Made by a program: the position numbers and the translations under genes
Notes under the pieces: model-generated
Databases searched by the model: none
What the model saw: only the letters and a program-made list of their open reading frames with translations
Told to the model about the DNA's origin: nothing
Assembly (NCBI RefSeq): GCF_900091955.1
Contig: NZ_FMDF01000101.1
Span: forward strand, 60,797-124,796
Direction: 5' to 3'
Length of the DNA stretch: 64,000 bases
Source: Streptomyces sp. Ncost-T10-10d
GTDB taxonomy: Bacteria > Actinomycetota > Actinomycetes > Streptomycetales > Streptomycetaceae
In this document: positions 1 to 9,555 of the stretch, piece by piece
How positions within the stretch are numbered: the stretch's first letter is position 1
How the letters are laid out: each line of letters starts with the position of its first letter

Positions 1-2
1 AC

Positions 3-419
3 CTGCCGGCCAGTGGTAAGTGCGATCTGCGGACGCTGGCGAGCGAGGCCGGCGTACCGCGCACCGCCTTCTACAGCAAGAAGAACCGCGATGGCACCGC
101 CCGGCCAGGTCCCTACCAACATCTGGCCCAAGAGTTCGAAAGGCGCCTAGCCGCCCTGCGGGACGCCGGGACGGTCCTCGATCCCCGGGCCGCGCAGGTC
201 GAGCGGCTCAAGGAGGCCAACGCCACCCTCAAGGCCCGGCTGGATCAACGCGACGCCGAACTCGAGTCCCTCAAGGACTTCAAACAACGCGCCCTGTCCC
301 AAATTGCCGCTCAGCATCTGGAAATCGAGCGCCTGCGGGAACAGGCCGCGGCCATCGGCAACGTCCGCAGGGTACCGGCCGCCCCACGGGGCACGGCGCC
401 GTACGGGTCGTGCAGCTGA
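3..419 (+). CDS. Coiled-coil transposon-accessory-like protein, 5' end outside window
   Basis: The open frame enters from the left edge and ends at a TGA at 417-419, giving about 138 residues with no visible start. The early part (LRTLASEAGVPRTAFYSKK) looks like a small helix-turn-helix. The second half is charged and heptad-rich (VERLKEANATLKARLDQRD), so a coiled coil is likely. This layout fits the small proteins (DUF6262/TnpC-like) encoded after tyrosine-recombinase genes in Tn554-like elements, which would put a recombinase gene to the left of the window. Degraded gene fragments directly to the right fit an old mobile-element edge. The frame is clear; the family call is by resemblance only. 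Confidence 0.5.
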   Translation: MPASGKCDLRTLASEAGVPRTAFYSKKNRDGTARPGPYQHLAQEFERRLAALRDAGTVLDPRAAQVERLKEANATLKARLDQRDAELESLKDFKQRALSQIAAQHLEIERLREQAAAIGNVRRVPAAPRGTAPYGSCS

Positions 420-559
420 AGCTGTGGACGTGTGGCAGGCTGTCTACCGTCGGCCAGGCCAGGTCAGGAAGGGTGCGTTGACCACGGTCGTGGTGGTGTT
501 GATCTATTTTTCTGGCCTGTTCCATGGCTTCGAGCTGGGCGGCCAGCGCGGGCCTGCCC

Positions 560-1180
560 CGGGCGGCCGGTGACGGTGGTGCAAGCGGTGTCGGTGAGTA
601 CGGTGATGCCTTCGGCGGCGAAGCCTTCGGTGACGGCGGCGGAAATCTCGGGGTTCTCGGCGGGCAGCAGCCGCCCGGCGCGCTGGATGAGGGTTACCCG
701 GGAGCCAAAGCGGGCGAGCATCTGATCGAACTCGGAGCCTATGTAGCCGCCGCCCACCACGATGAGGTGCCCGAGCAGCTCGGTGAGGTCCAGTTGGGTG
801 CGCGAAGTGTCGTGCGGGGTGGTGTCGAGGCCGTCTATGACCGGGAGGGCGGTGCGCATCCCTGTCACCAGGAAAATCTTGTCGGCCTCCAGTACCGTGC
901 CGCCCACGGTGAGCCGCCGCGGCGCGGTTAAGCGGTTTTCGGTATGGAAGAAGTCCAAGTCCTGGACCCGGTCGACCGCCTTGTCCCGAGCCGGAGACGA
1001 TGCCCTCGATGATGGCGTTCTTGTGGGCGACGACGGCGGCCAGGTCCAGGTGGGGACGCTGGCGGTCACGCCGAACTCGGTGGCACGGCGACCAGGTGGG
1101 TCACTGCGGCGGAGGCGATCATCGTCTTGGGGGTGATGCAGCCGCGGTTGAGCCGGTGCCGCCGAGTTTCTCCGTCTCCT
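560..1180 (-). pseudogene. Mercuric-reductase-like FAD/NAD oxidoreductase, frameshifted
   Basis: Pieces of a class I pyridine nucleotide-disulfide oxidoreductase lie in different frames. A GGTG-LNRGCITPKTM block near 1,110-1,165 matches the redox-active-site segment of the family, which normally reads GGTCxNxGCxPxK, so the first active-site Cys is lost or frameshifted. RRATEFGVTAS follows near 1,080 in another frame. The longest piece, about residues 30-165 of the frame ending at 464, carries FLVTGMRTALPVIDGLD and the NAD-binding motif VVGGGYIGSEF. At least three frame changes are needed to join the blocks, and the C-terminal dimerisation domain is missing. No intact protein can be made. The nearest functional relative is probably a MerA-like or dihydrolipoamide-dehydrogenase-like enzyme. 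Confidence 0.7.
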
Positions 1181-1294
1181 TGTGATGGGCTGGGTCCATG
1201 ACCTGCGGTGCGCGGACCTCCGATTGAAAACTACTGTCTGCGCGGCCTGCTGTGTGACCGGTTGAACTGCGGTCTTACCGCCTGACAGCGGTCG

Positions 1295-1735
1295 TCAGGA
1301 AGGGCTGTCAGCCTGTCCGCCTGCTGCGAGGAGGAGTGCGACTGTTTCGGCGTGGTGGCCGTCCTTAGCCCACTCAAGGGGAGAGCGGCCCTTGCCGCCG
1401 TCCTCTCGGAGATCAGGGGTGGCACCGTGAGCGAGAAGCTGACGTACCACGTCGGTGTGGCCCCAAGCGGCGGCCGCACACAGGGGGGTGCCTTCCGTTT
1501 CGTCACCGCTTTCAACGTCAGGGGAGGCTCCCGCGTCCAGCAGGTACTTGACGATCTCTGTGGCTCCTCTGACCGCAGCCGCGTACAGCGGTGTGGTGCC
1601 ATCGGAATTTTCGACATTGGGGTCGGCGCCTGCTCGAACCAGCGCTTGCACAACGCCGACCCCCTCGAACTCTGCTGCCTCGACCAGCCTTCTCGACAGT
1701 TTCTTCTGCCTCCGTCTGTTCACGGCGGCAAGCAT
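1295..1735 (-). CDS. Ankyrin-repeat protein, candidate immunity protein for the RHS toxin
   Basis: A complete 146-residue protein with about three ankyrin repeats: near residues 30-60 (ALVRAGADPNVENSDGTTPL), 62-95 (EIVKYLLDAGASPDV) and 100-140 (VVRQLLAHGATPDL). There is no signal peptide or membrane segment, so it should be cytoplasmic. It lies 140 bp downstream of the large RHS toxin gene on the same strand and is the only gene there. Ankyrin proteins are an established class of immunity protein in polymorphic toxin systems, and immunity genes normally sit directly 3' of the toxin tip. The repeat fold is clear; the immunity role is inferred from position. Confidence 0.75.
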   Translation of the reverse strand: MLAAVNRRRQKKLSRRLVEAAEFEGVGVVQALVRAGADPNVENSDGTTPLYAAAVRGATEIVKYLLDAGASPDVESGDETEGTPLCAAAAWGHTDVVRQLLAHGATPDLREDGGKGRSPLEWAKDGHHAETVALLLAAGGQADSPS

Positions 1736-1875
1736 AGTTGGTGTCTGATGCCAGTAGACCGGTTGTTCGCGTGGTAGTTGGCCATGGAGGCGGTGCCAGT
1801 AAAGGGAAGGGAAGCCACCACATGAGCAGTCATCCCTCCCCTTTACGGGAACTTCACATCATGCTTCGTGTCGGG

Positions 1876-4800
1876 TCACGGCCCGCATCCACACCAGCTG
1901 CCGTATGTCCCACGCCATACATAGCTGTAGAACATGGCACCGCCGGTCCAACGGTTCATGCGGCGCATCCAGTCAGGAGGGTTACGTGTGTGGATCACCC
2001 TGGGCGTGAAGTCGGCATCCCACCACTGTCTGAAACTGCTCTTGGTGCAGTCGCCAACAATCCGGCAGTGCTTGGTGCGGCAGCCTCGTGGTGCCTGACT
2101 GGAAGCGTCTTTCTTCGCCGCTTTGGCTGCCGCGTCCTTGGTCTTGCCCGAACCCGCGCCCCAGACATATCCGGTGCATTTGGGGTCACTGCCGACCAGA
2201 GCGCACTTGGCCTTGCACGCCCATTTCTGGCCGTCGAGGTCGTACTGGCTGATCGGGTCACCGGGGTAGCCGTAGAGGTTCGCACCACCCCCGACGATCG
2301 GGTCGACCGAAAGGAAGCGTCCGGTGTCCGGGTTGTAGACCCGAACCCCCATCAGCGTGAGACCGGTGAGGGTCTCACCTGAACGCTGCTTCCCGCCCAG
2401 CCAGCCGTAGCGGGTGTCCTGCTGGCCGGGCCTCGGGCTGCCGTTCTCGTCACTGTCGAGCGCGAGCGGAGCCGCGCTGCTGTCCAGCGGGAGCAAGAGG
2501 GCAACGTCCCCATGGATGTTCGTAAGCTGGAGGACGCGGTCGCCGGTCTTGCTGGTAGTCGCGGTCAGTTCGCCGCTAGCCGTGGAGACATTACGAGTCA
2601 CTGCTCCGGTGGAGGTGTCCTCGACGATCCAGCGAGGGCTGTCGGACTCGCTGCAGTAGTGGTTCAGCTTGGTCTGCACCGTGGTCCACGAGCTGCCGCT
2701 GCCGGTCTCCACCGTCCAGGACCGGAAGCGCTGTGCCGCGTCTAGGGCCCAGGTCTGACGTTCGCCGTTCGCGGTCTGCTGGTAGACGAGGTCGTTGACG
2801 TAGAAGCTGAACGTGCCGTCACCGGGGACCGCAGTGGATCGCCCGAACGCGTCGTACGTGTAGCCGGTGTCGACGAGCCTGTCCGCGCTGTCGTACGTGT
2901 AATTGGTGGTGGTGCCTCCGCTGGTGGGGCAGTCGGCGCCCGGCGAGCCGGTCGCGGTGGTCAGGGACTTGCGGTTGGTGCGGGCGTCGAAGGTGTACGC
3001 ACGGCGGGTGCAGATCGTCTCGGAAGTGTCCTCGACAGTGGTGAGACGTCCCGCTGCATCGTATCGGTAGGTTTGGTCGGACCAGCCGGCATGCCGGGAC
3101 ACCTGGTCGTGAGCCGTTGTGGCCACCGTGTCCGAGTAGACGATGGTGCCGTCGCTGTCCCGGGTGTAGGTGCGATTGACAGTCGCACCCGTCGTGTCGT
3201 CGGTCACCTTGAGGGTGTAGCCGCCGGGCATCTTCTCGCTGCTGACCGAGCCGTCCGCGTCGTACGTTGCCTGGAAGGCACCGGCGACCGAGTCTGTCGT
3301 GGTCGTGGCCAGGCCCCGGGGTTCAGCTGAGTGATCGTATGTGTAGGTCACGGTTGACGGGACGGAGTCACTCACCTTGACCGGGCGGTTGAGGATGTCG
3401 TACTCGGTCGTGGTCTTGCCGTTGTCGGCGTCTGTGTAGGAGACCAGACGGCCGAGTTTGTCGTACTGCTTGGTGATGGTCCCGGCAGTGGGCGACACGG
3501 TCTTGACCGCGCGGCCGCTGGCGGTGTCGTACTCGGTGGTGCTCTCCGGCAGAGCTTGTCCTGTGCCGCCGCTCGTCTTCACCGTGGTGACCCGGCCGGC
3601 CCCATCGTAGGACGTGGTGGTGGTCCGGGTCACGCCGTTCGCGGTGTCAGTGACCTTGGCCGGGTTTCCCCACCAGTCGTATTCCGTCGTGCTTGCCGGC
3701 AGCTGAGTGGGGTTGGACCCACCGCCAGTGATCGCACCCCCTGGGCTGGTGGTGCACACCTGGTCGGCCCACTCGGGGCGTCCCTGGCACGTTCCGGTTC
3801 CGGTTGCCGCCCAGTAGGTGATCCCCTGGGTCGTGGCGTCGGTCCCGGCGGCGCCGGGCTGAATCTTCTTGGTGACGCGACCTTGTGCGTCGTATTCCGT
3901 CGTGGTGGTCAGGGCCAGTCCGGCTGGGTCCTGGATGGACTTCACGGGAAGACCCTTGGCCCAGTCGTACGTGGTCTCCGTGATCCGTGCCTCCCCGTGG
4001 ACGCCGGGGTGCTCGCGCACCTCCAGACCCGAGGAGACCTTGGTGACCTGGTCTTTGACCTTGGCTGTGCCATCCGTGGGGCGCCCCTCGTCGTACGTGG
4101 TCAGTGTCCAGGAGCGCCCGGTCACCGAAGTCCCGGAGGGAACAAGGGTGGTCGTCCCGGACTTGAGGTCGGAAGTGAGATCCACCCTGTGCAGGGGCCC
4201 GAACTCTTCCAGTTCACGGGTCCCGGTGCCGTTGTACATCCACCGGTCGGAGAGCAATTCGGCGCGCTCGGCACTGGTCAGCTGACCGATGCCCAACTCG
4301 GCCTGCTGCTCCCGGTCGGCCGCAGTCACTCCGAGGGCGATTGCCCGGTTGGCGGCGGAGAGCTGGCGGACGGTGTTGCCGTGCTGGTCGTGCTCGGTGG
4401 TCGTGGTGTGCCCCCCCGGCACGACAAAGTTGACCTCGCGCCCGGAGGCGCCCAGATAGTGGATGCTGGCGCGCCGATAGTCAGTGGCATTAAGTCCGCC
4501 ACCGGCATGGGAGGCAGGCTTCACATCGGCGAGGAAGATCGCGGTTGCGTCGGTCGGCGTATCGGTCTGCCCCCATGCCCTGACATTCGAGGAGCCCATC
4601 GCATAGGGGGCTGCCGTGCCGGTCAGCGGCACATCGTACACGAGGCTGGTTACGACCTCGCCGTCCACCACGTCGAGGGTGCCTTGCTGCAGGGCGGGCC
4701 GGGAGACGGTGAGGAGCATCCCATCGGCAGCCGCCGAGCTGCCACCCGCTTTGCCGTAGGTGAAGTTCCACGGCAGATCGCCAGGCTGCGTGAGCCGGAT

Positions 4801-7800
4801 GACCCGACCAGAGCTGTCGTAGGTGTAACTCGTCTTCGGAGCGGGACTGATCTGCGGGTTCCAAGCCTCCCGCAGCCTGCCGAGGTCGTCGTAGGCATAG
4901 GTCTGGGCGACCTTGGAGGTGGCGTTCGACGCGCCAGGCTCCGTTGCCCAGAGCCGGATCTCCTTCACCTGCCCGCTGTAGTCGCCGAACGCGCTGCTGG
5001 TGGCAGTGGTGTTCGTCGCGTAGACGAACTCAAGGACACGGCACCCCTTCGTGGCCGGATCCGACGAACAGGACGTCGAGGCGACACCGGAATTCGGAGC
5101 GATGACCCGCTTGGGGCGGGCGAGCGTCTTGCCGCCCGAAGTGACGGTCTCGGACACGACGGTCGTGCTGTTTCCGGTGAGGCCGAGAGGCTCGGTCTTC
5201 GACACCTGCCATGTTGTGGCGCTCGCCTCGGGCTTGGTGAAGGTGGTTTTGATCCCCTCGGTGTCGGCCAGCGTGAAGCTGCCGCTCACACTGCCCGTCA
5301 GCGTGAGGGACTCCGAACCCGGTTCGGGGATCCAGCCGTCCTTCGCGGCGTTGGCGGTGAAGTGGATGCTGTCACCGTCGGCCGAGACCACGTCTACGGC
5401 CGTGTCGGACACCTTGCGCAGGTAGGTGGAGTTCGACTCCGTGAGCTGCGCGACCGTGCCAGACACCCATTCCTTGCCGAAGATGGCAGCCTGGCCCTCT
5501 TCCTCGGCGCCCTTGTTGGGTGTCCTGGATGAGGCAGTGCGTGAAACGGAGAGGGCGAACGCGGAAACGTCCGTCTCGGAAATGGTGTAGTCACCGGTGA
5601 GGAGGTTGACCAAACCTGGGCCGAGCCGCTCTGTGGCGGCCCCCTCGGCGTTGCGGTCGACAACCACGGTCAGTGGCTCGGTGCTGCCCGAGGCGCTGTT
5701 CGGTCCCGCGAAGTCGGCCTTGAGCTGTACCGTGCCGTCCGGGTCGACGGTGTCGGTCGTGTTCCAGACCAGGGCTGAGTTCTTGCCGTTGGTGAGGGCG
5801 ACCGGCCACGCAGTGAGCCCGTTGCCACCCGAAGTGACGTCTCCGGCCGGGATTTTGACCCAGGCGTCGGCCTCGGAGCGGCGCCAGGAGAACGAGACGC
5901 TGTCGTACTTCGTCGCGTCGGCCTCGGCGACCAGGGACAGGCGGCGCGCGGTGCGCTCGCCGTCGGAGGGCTGCACGAAGCCGCCCGGCCCGGCGTGGAA
6001 GGTGTACTCGATCGCCTCGGACTTGTTGTCCGCCTTGTCGACCGCGCGCACCTGCAGGGTGTGGGTGCCGTTCTGCGGTGGGGTTATGGAGATGGCCTTG
6101 TCGGCGCTGGAGCCGCTGGTGGCGACCTTGGTCCAGGTGACGCCGTCCAGGGACCACTGCAACCAGTTGTGGTCGGAGGCGGGCGGGGTGACGGTGAAGG
6201 TGCCGGCCTGGCCCGCGCCCTTGACCCAGGCGGTCGACGGATAGTCCGTGGACACGATCTTCGATGGGGCGGAGGGGGCGCTGGTGTCGACGGTGAAGGT
6301 CTTCCACGCCGACCAGCCGGCGTTGTAGTGCGTGCCGTCGTACGGTGACGTGCGGAACTTGTACGTCTTGCCGTTGGCCAGAACGCCGGACGGGACGGTC
6401 ACCGAGGCAACCTGCCCGGAGGGTACGTACTTCGACACGATGACATCGCCGACCTGGGTGTTGGTGGCGTTGTCGTAGATCTGGAAGGTGCCGTTGACCT
6501 TGTCACCGTCGGCGTCGACGAAGGTGTCCCGCAGCGTCGGCGTAGTGGTGTTCACCGTGTAGGCGCCGCTGTAGGAGAAGTACGGCGGGCCGGCCTCCTG
6601 CTTGGTGCCGGTGCGCGGCCTGTAGTTGTAATTGACCACCAGCTTCGGCGGGTTGGAGGCCGCGTTGGCGGAGTTCACGCGCTTCCACTGCGCCACGACC
6701 GACTCGTCCGAGGCGCGAAGGCCCATGTGACCGCGGGTGGCTTTGGCCGACGCCCACTCCTGCACCAGCGTCGTCACGTCCGCGTTGATCCAGCCGTCTG
6801 GCTGGGTGGAGCAGCCGGCGTTGCCGCGGGTCTCGGTTGAGGTGGCCTTCTTCGCCGTCATCGTCGGACGGTTCGTCCAGCGGCTGGAGGTGGACGCCGC
6901 TCCGGAGGCCCACACTTCCCACGGGTAGAGCTTGCAGTCCGTGTTGCCCGAGTGGAAGTTCCACAGGGACAGCTTCGCGTCCACCACGAGTGCGTCCTGG
7001 ATCGGCGACGTGTTCCAGGAGATGAACGACTGCGCGGTGCGCGGAGTACCGTCGGCGTTCTTCGTGCCCGGGTTGCCGAAGTCGAGTTCGGTGTCGTTGG
7101 ACCAGTCGACCGTCTCGCCCTGCTGCACGTAGGTGTCGAACACGTTGGACAGCGACGAGGTGGAGGGGTCGACGGTGACCGGGTACTGAGTCTCCGGGTC
7201 GGCGAGGAAGTCGGCGTCCGGGATGATCACCAGGTCGACGGACGAGCCCTTCTGTACCACCTTCAGGCCGACCCTGGCCTTGCGGGTGTGCTCGCCGGAC
7301 CGCTTGTCGACGGTGGCGTCCCACATCACCGGGGCGGGCATCACGGCCCGTTTCTTGTTCTTCTTGTCGGTGAACAGCACGCTGCCGTCGGCCAGTTGCT
7401 TCGCCTTCAGGCCCTTGGCCTTCAGCGGCAGCGTGTAGGAGTAGCCACCCGAGGCGGGGCGTTCCTTGATCTCGACGTACTGCTCGAAGCCAGTGCGTGT
7501 GGCCTCGACGACCACGTCCGCACCGGGCACGGCGTTGATGTACTCCGCCCGCGTCCCGTCGAGCTTCGGCTTCGGCAGCCCGCCCTTCCACTGCAGGGTG
7601 ATCTGCTGGTCGCCCTCGCCGAGCGTCACCAGGTCGGTGGCCTTCGCCTCGCGAGCGGCCTTCAACGACTTCGCTGGCGTACCTGTCTTGCCCGCGAGCC
7701 GCAGCCCCTCCGGGTGCGCGACCGGCTCCACACCTGAGCCGGATTCACGCAGTTTCACATCGACGTCGACCCACTTGCCGTCCCGCTTGAAACGGACCGG

Positions 7801-8115
7801 CCCGGCCGCGAACTCGGTGGTAAGGCTGCCGTCCTTGTTCACCCACGTCATCGACGTCTCGGTGCGCTCCGAGAGCGCTTCAACCCGCTTGCCGGACAGC
7901 CTTGCCGCGACACGGGCGGAAGGAATGTCAGCTGCCTGGGTTGCTGTCGCTTTCTTCGGCACGTCCGCGACTGCAGGCGGTGCTGTTGCAACGGAACTTG
8001 TGGCGTCGAGCAGGGTGATGGCCATGGCCAAGGCGACTCCGCCCGCTGTCCAGCGAACGTTCCCCCCGAGCCAAGGCCGCCCGCGCAGTCGTGGCGCGGG
8101 TCTGTGAACCGTCAT
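1876..8115 (-). CDS. Secreted DNRLRE/RHS-repeat polymorphic toxin
   Basis: About 2,079 residues. An N-terminal signal region (hydrophobic TAGGVALAMAITLLDAT, then an Ala/Pro-rich cleavage zone) is followed by a DNRLRE domain around residues 330-500 (NVFDTYVQQGETVDWSNDTE), fibronectin-like segments, and many RHS/YD repeats (TTEYDAQGRVTK, YTYDSSGRVIRL). The conserved RHS core (PDTGRFLSVDPI and YDLDGQ) comes about 120 residues before the end. Such cores form a closed shell that self-cleaves to free the C-terminal tip. The tip here is Cys-rich (8 Cys) with the segment QAPRGCRTKHC, and I cannot assign its activity. I chose ATG 8115 because GAGAGG lies about 10 bp upstream; an in-frame start at 8154 adds 13 residues. 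The toxin class is clear, the target is unknown. Confidence 0.88.
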   Translation of the reverse strand: MTVHRPAPRLRGRPWLGGNVRWTAGGVALAMAITLLDATSSVATAPPAVADVPKKATATQAADIPSARVAARLSGKRVEALSERTETSMTWVNKDGSLTTEFAAGPVRFKRDGKWVDVDVKLRESGSGVEPVAHPEGLRLAGKTGTPAKSLKAAREAKATDLVTLGEGDQQITLQWKGGLPKPKLDGTRAEYINAVPGADVVVEATRTGFEQYVEIKERPASGGYSYTLPLKAKGLKAKQLADGSVLFTDKKNKKRAVMPAPVMWDATVDKRSGEHTRKARVGLKVVQKGSSVDLVIIPDADFLADPETQYPVTVDPSTSSLSNVFDTYVQQGETVDWSNDTELDFGNPGTKNADGTPRTAQSFISWNTSPIQDALVVDAKLSLWNFHSGNTDCKLYPWEVWASGAASTSSRWTNRPTMTAKKATSTETRGNAGCSTQPDGWINADVTTLVQEWASAKATRGHMGLRASDESVVAQWKRVNSANAASNPPKLVVNYNYRPRTGTKQEAGPPYFSYSGAYTVNTTTPTLRDTFVDADGDKVNGTFQIYDNATNTQVGDVIVSKYVPSGQVASVTVPSGVLANGKTYKFRTSPYDGTHYNAGWSAWKTFTVDTSAPSAPSKIVSTDYPSTAWVKGAGQAGTFTVTPPASDHNWLQWSLDGVTWTKVATSGSSADKAISITPPQNGTHTLQVRAVDKADNKSEAIEYTFHAGPGGFVQPSDGERTARRLSLVAEADATKYDSVSFSWRRSEADAWVKIPAGDVTSGGNGLTAWPVALTNGKNSALVWNTTDTVDPDGTVQLKADFAGPNSASGSTEPLTVVVDRNAEGAATERLGPGLVNLLTGDYTISETDVSAFALSVSRTASSRTPNKGAEEEGQAAIFGKEWVSGTVAQLTESNSTYLRKVSDTAVDVVSADGDSIHFTANAAKDGWIPEPGSESLTLTGSVSGSFTLADTEGIKTTFTKPEASATTWQVSKTEPLGLTGNSTTVVSETVTSGGKTLARPKRVIAPNSGVASTSCSSDPATKGCRVLEFVYATNTTATSSAFGDYSGQVKEIRLWATEPGASNATSKVAQTYAYDDLGRLREAWNPQISPAPKTSYTYDSSGRVIRLTQPGDLPWNFTYGKAGGSSAAADGMLLTVSRPALQQGTLDVVDGEVVTSLVYDVPLTGTAAPYAMGSSNVRAWGQTDTPTDATAIFLADVKPASHAGGGLNATDYRRASIHYLGASGREVNFVVPGGHTTTTEHDQHGNTVRQLSAANRAIALGVTAADREQQAELGIGQLTSAERAELLSDRWMYNGTGTRELEEFGPLHRVDLTSDLKSGTTTLVPSGTSVTGRSWTLTTYDEGRPTDGTAKVKDQVTKVSSGLEVREHPGVHGEARITETTYDWAKGLPVKSIQDPAGLALTTTTEYDAQGRVTKKIQPGAAGTDATTQGITYWAATGTGTCQGRPEWADQVCTTSPGGAITGGGSNPTQLPASTTEYDWWGNPAKVTDTANGVTRTTTTSYDGAGRVTTVKTSGGTGQALPESTTEYDTASGRAVKTVSPTAGTITKQYDKLGRLVSYTDADNGKTTTEYDILNRPVKVSDSVPSTVTYTYDHSAEPRGLATTTTDSVAGAFQATYDADGSVSSEKMPGGYTLKVTDDTTGATVNRTYTRDSDGTIVYSDTVATTAHDQVSRHAGWSDQTYRYDAAGRLTTVEDTSETICTRRAYTFDARTNRKSLTTATGSPGADCPTSGGTTTNYTYDSADRLVDTGYTYDAFGRSTAVPGDGTFSFYVNDLVYQQTANGERQTWALDAAQRFRSWTVETGSGSSWTTVQTKLNHYCSESDSPRWIVEDTSTGAVTRNVSTASGELTATTSKTGDRVLQLTNIHGDVALLLPLDSSAAPLALDSDENGSPRPGQQDTRYGWLGGKQRSGETLTGLTLMGVRVYNPDTGRFLSVDPIVGGGANLYGYPGDPISQYDLDGQKWACKAKCALVGSDPKCTGYVWGAGSGKTKDAAAKAAKKDASSQAPRGCRTKHCRIVGDCTKSSFRQWWDADFTPRVIHTRNPPDWMRRMNRWTGGAMFYSYVWRGTYGSWCGCGP

Positions 8116-8483
8116 GATTCTTCGACCTCTCGCATTTCCATTGGCATCACCCACGTGATGCCAATGTGAAGGTATGCGTCAGGTAAAGATCGGAAACGGT
8201 GACGAGATCATAGAAGCTGGACAGGGAGCGGCTTGTCGCTTTGGTGATCTGTGTCACTCTGGCGGGGCAACTGGTATGGCAAAACTGAGAGTTCGCTCTG
8301 GCGGTGCTGGAATTTTGGCCACTGATGGCTGGAAAGTTCAGGTAGAGCGCGCTTCCGAACTGGGTCTGGGTGTAGGCGGATACGAGCAGTGCTCCATCGG
8401 TATGGCCTCGCATGTAGGGAACGCCGCGAGTACGAGTTGTGATGGGCCCGCCCTGGCAACCGGCCGGGCCACAGTTGGCGCCT
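8116..8483. other. Upstream region of the RHS toxin gene, no supported gene
   Basis: About 370 bp separate the RHS start from the Nudix remnant. Base composition is less GC-rich than the neighbours and codon bias is weak in every frame. The minus-strand open frame here has no recognisable domain and I treat it as chance. The stretch presumably holds the RHS toxin promoter. No clear -35/-10 pair or operator was recognised. Confidence 0.4.
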
Positions 8484-8675
8484 CTATTGCCAGCCGTCGA
8501 GGGAGACCTCCCTGCCTCCCGCGAGGTACTGGTGGAGGGCGCTGAAGGTGGTGTCCACGTGGTTCTCGGGGATGTCGTCGGTGTCGACCCACCGGACCTG
8601 GGCGTGCTTGCGCGGTTCGCCGATCCATTCGTGGGCTGAGAAGACGACGGCCGACGGCCCCCAGTTGGTGGAGGG
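8484..8675 (-). pseudogene. Nudix hydrolase, C-terminal remnant
   Basis: About 63 codons ending in DGWQ and a stop. The segment NWGPSAVVFSAHEWIGEPRK, then QVRWVDTDDIPENHVDTTF and a final Gly-Trp near the C-terminus, follow the last third of small Nudix hydrolases, where a substrate-facing strand, the 'W.GEP..E..K...W' region and a closing strand occur in this order. The Nudix box itself (GX5EX7REUXEEXGU) is absent: upstream sequence in this frame is Arg/Gly/Pro-rich noise. This is a 5'-deleted remnant in a run of broken genes. Confidence 0.6.
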
Positions 8676-9023
8676 CTGTGGCGCGCCCCCGGGACACAGG
8701 CGCTCCGAAGACAGTACCCGGCGACCCGGGCTCCCCGGACCAACGCGTGCGAGCCCCTGGTACGAGCCAGCCGCTCCATCGGCCGATCGGCCGCCCCCTG
8801 GAAGCGGCCTACAGGACCTCTCCATACCTCATAGAGTCAACCGATGAGAGAGCCCAAGGCTCCTGTCATCCCGGTTGACCGACTGCTCCACTCGATGTGA
8901 TGTCGACCATACTCCTGAGGGTGGAAAGGAACACGATGAGTCGCCGCAACGCGACAGGCGCTTGGAACTCCGCCACCGTGTAAAGCGACACGACCTGCGG
9001 GGGACACGGTCTCTGCGGAAACA
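8676..9023. other. Gene-free stretch between remnants
   Basis: No supported gene. The minus strand (8,866-9,020) may hold more decayed sequence of the methyltransferase whose N-terminus lies at 9,024-9,173, but frames are broken and no motif survives. Codon bias is poor in all six frames. Confidence 0.35.
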
Positions 9024-9173
9024 ACCGATCCCGGAGCCGACGTCCAGGGCGCTGTCGCACCTGCCGGGGAGCCGGCGCAGGATCCACGGGTGGTAGTGGG
9101 TGTTGTGGTCCCAGGGGTGGGCGGCGTTGAAGCGATCGAGGACCTGGAAGACTCGGTGCAGCAGGTTCTTCAT
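9024..9173 (-). pseudogene. SAM-dependent methyltransferase, N-terminal remnant
   Basis: Fifty codons from an ATG at 9,173. The segment RFNAAHPWDHNTHYHPWILR leads into SALDVGSGIG, which is motif I (the SAM-binding DxGxGxG loop) of class I methyltransferases at the expected distance from the start. Right after the Gly-rich loop the frame dissolves into Arg-rich sequence, so the catalytic domain is lost. Its start nearly abuts the opposite-strand fragment at 9,186, which suggests a rearrangement joint near 9,175. Confidence 0.6.
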
Positions 9174-9185
9174 GCCCTGATTCCA

Positions 9186-9539
9186 GCAGACCGGTATGCC
9201 GACCGGTTGGTGGCCGCGTTCTTCTTCAGCAGCGACATCACCGCCGAGGCACGGCCGATCGCCATCGACGGAAGCCGGCACCTCATCGAGCGCGGCGACC
9301 GCCGCGAAGCCGTCTGCTGGATCACCGCGACGTTCGCCCGATGTCGCACCGTCCTGGCCGCGGACGCCCCCGACCAGCACCTCGCCCGCCTCCCGGCGTT
9401 CCAGGAGGCCGTCGCCGACCTCGGCGTCACCTCCACCGGTGACCTTCTGCACCGTGCCGAGGAGGTCACCGGCTTCCTCCCGCGGCTGAGGCAGACCGCC
9501 GGGGAAGACCTGGCGGCCCATGCCGACATCATCGGATGA
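9186..9539 (+). pseudogene. C-terminal remnant of an unidentified, possibly nucleotidyltransferase-like protein
   Basis: About 117 codons with good Streptomyces codon bias ending at TGA 9,537-9,539. The peptide is helical (VAAFFFSSDITAEARPI, EAVCWITATFARCRTVL, TGDLLHRAEEVTGFLPRL), like the C-terminal helical bundle of some antibiotic or kanamycin nucleotidyltransferase-like proteins, but no catalytic motif is present. Upstream codons in the same frame change abruptly to Val/Gly-rich noise antisense to the methyltransferase remnant. I therefore read it as a 5'-truncated gene. The open frame begins at 9,090 but has no credible Shine-Dalgarno site. The family assignment is weak. Confidence 0.4.
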
Positions 9540-9555
9540 GGGGGCGGCAACCGGG

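Noticed and set aside
3556..5532. Long plus-strand open frame (658 codons) opposite the RHS gene
   Set aside because: Antisense shadow of high-GC coding sequence; the minus frame has RHS/YD repeats and the plus frame has none of the expected domains.
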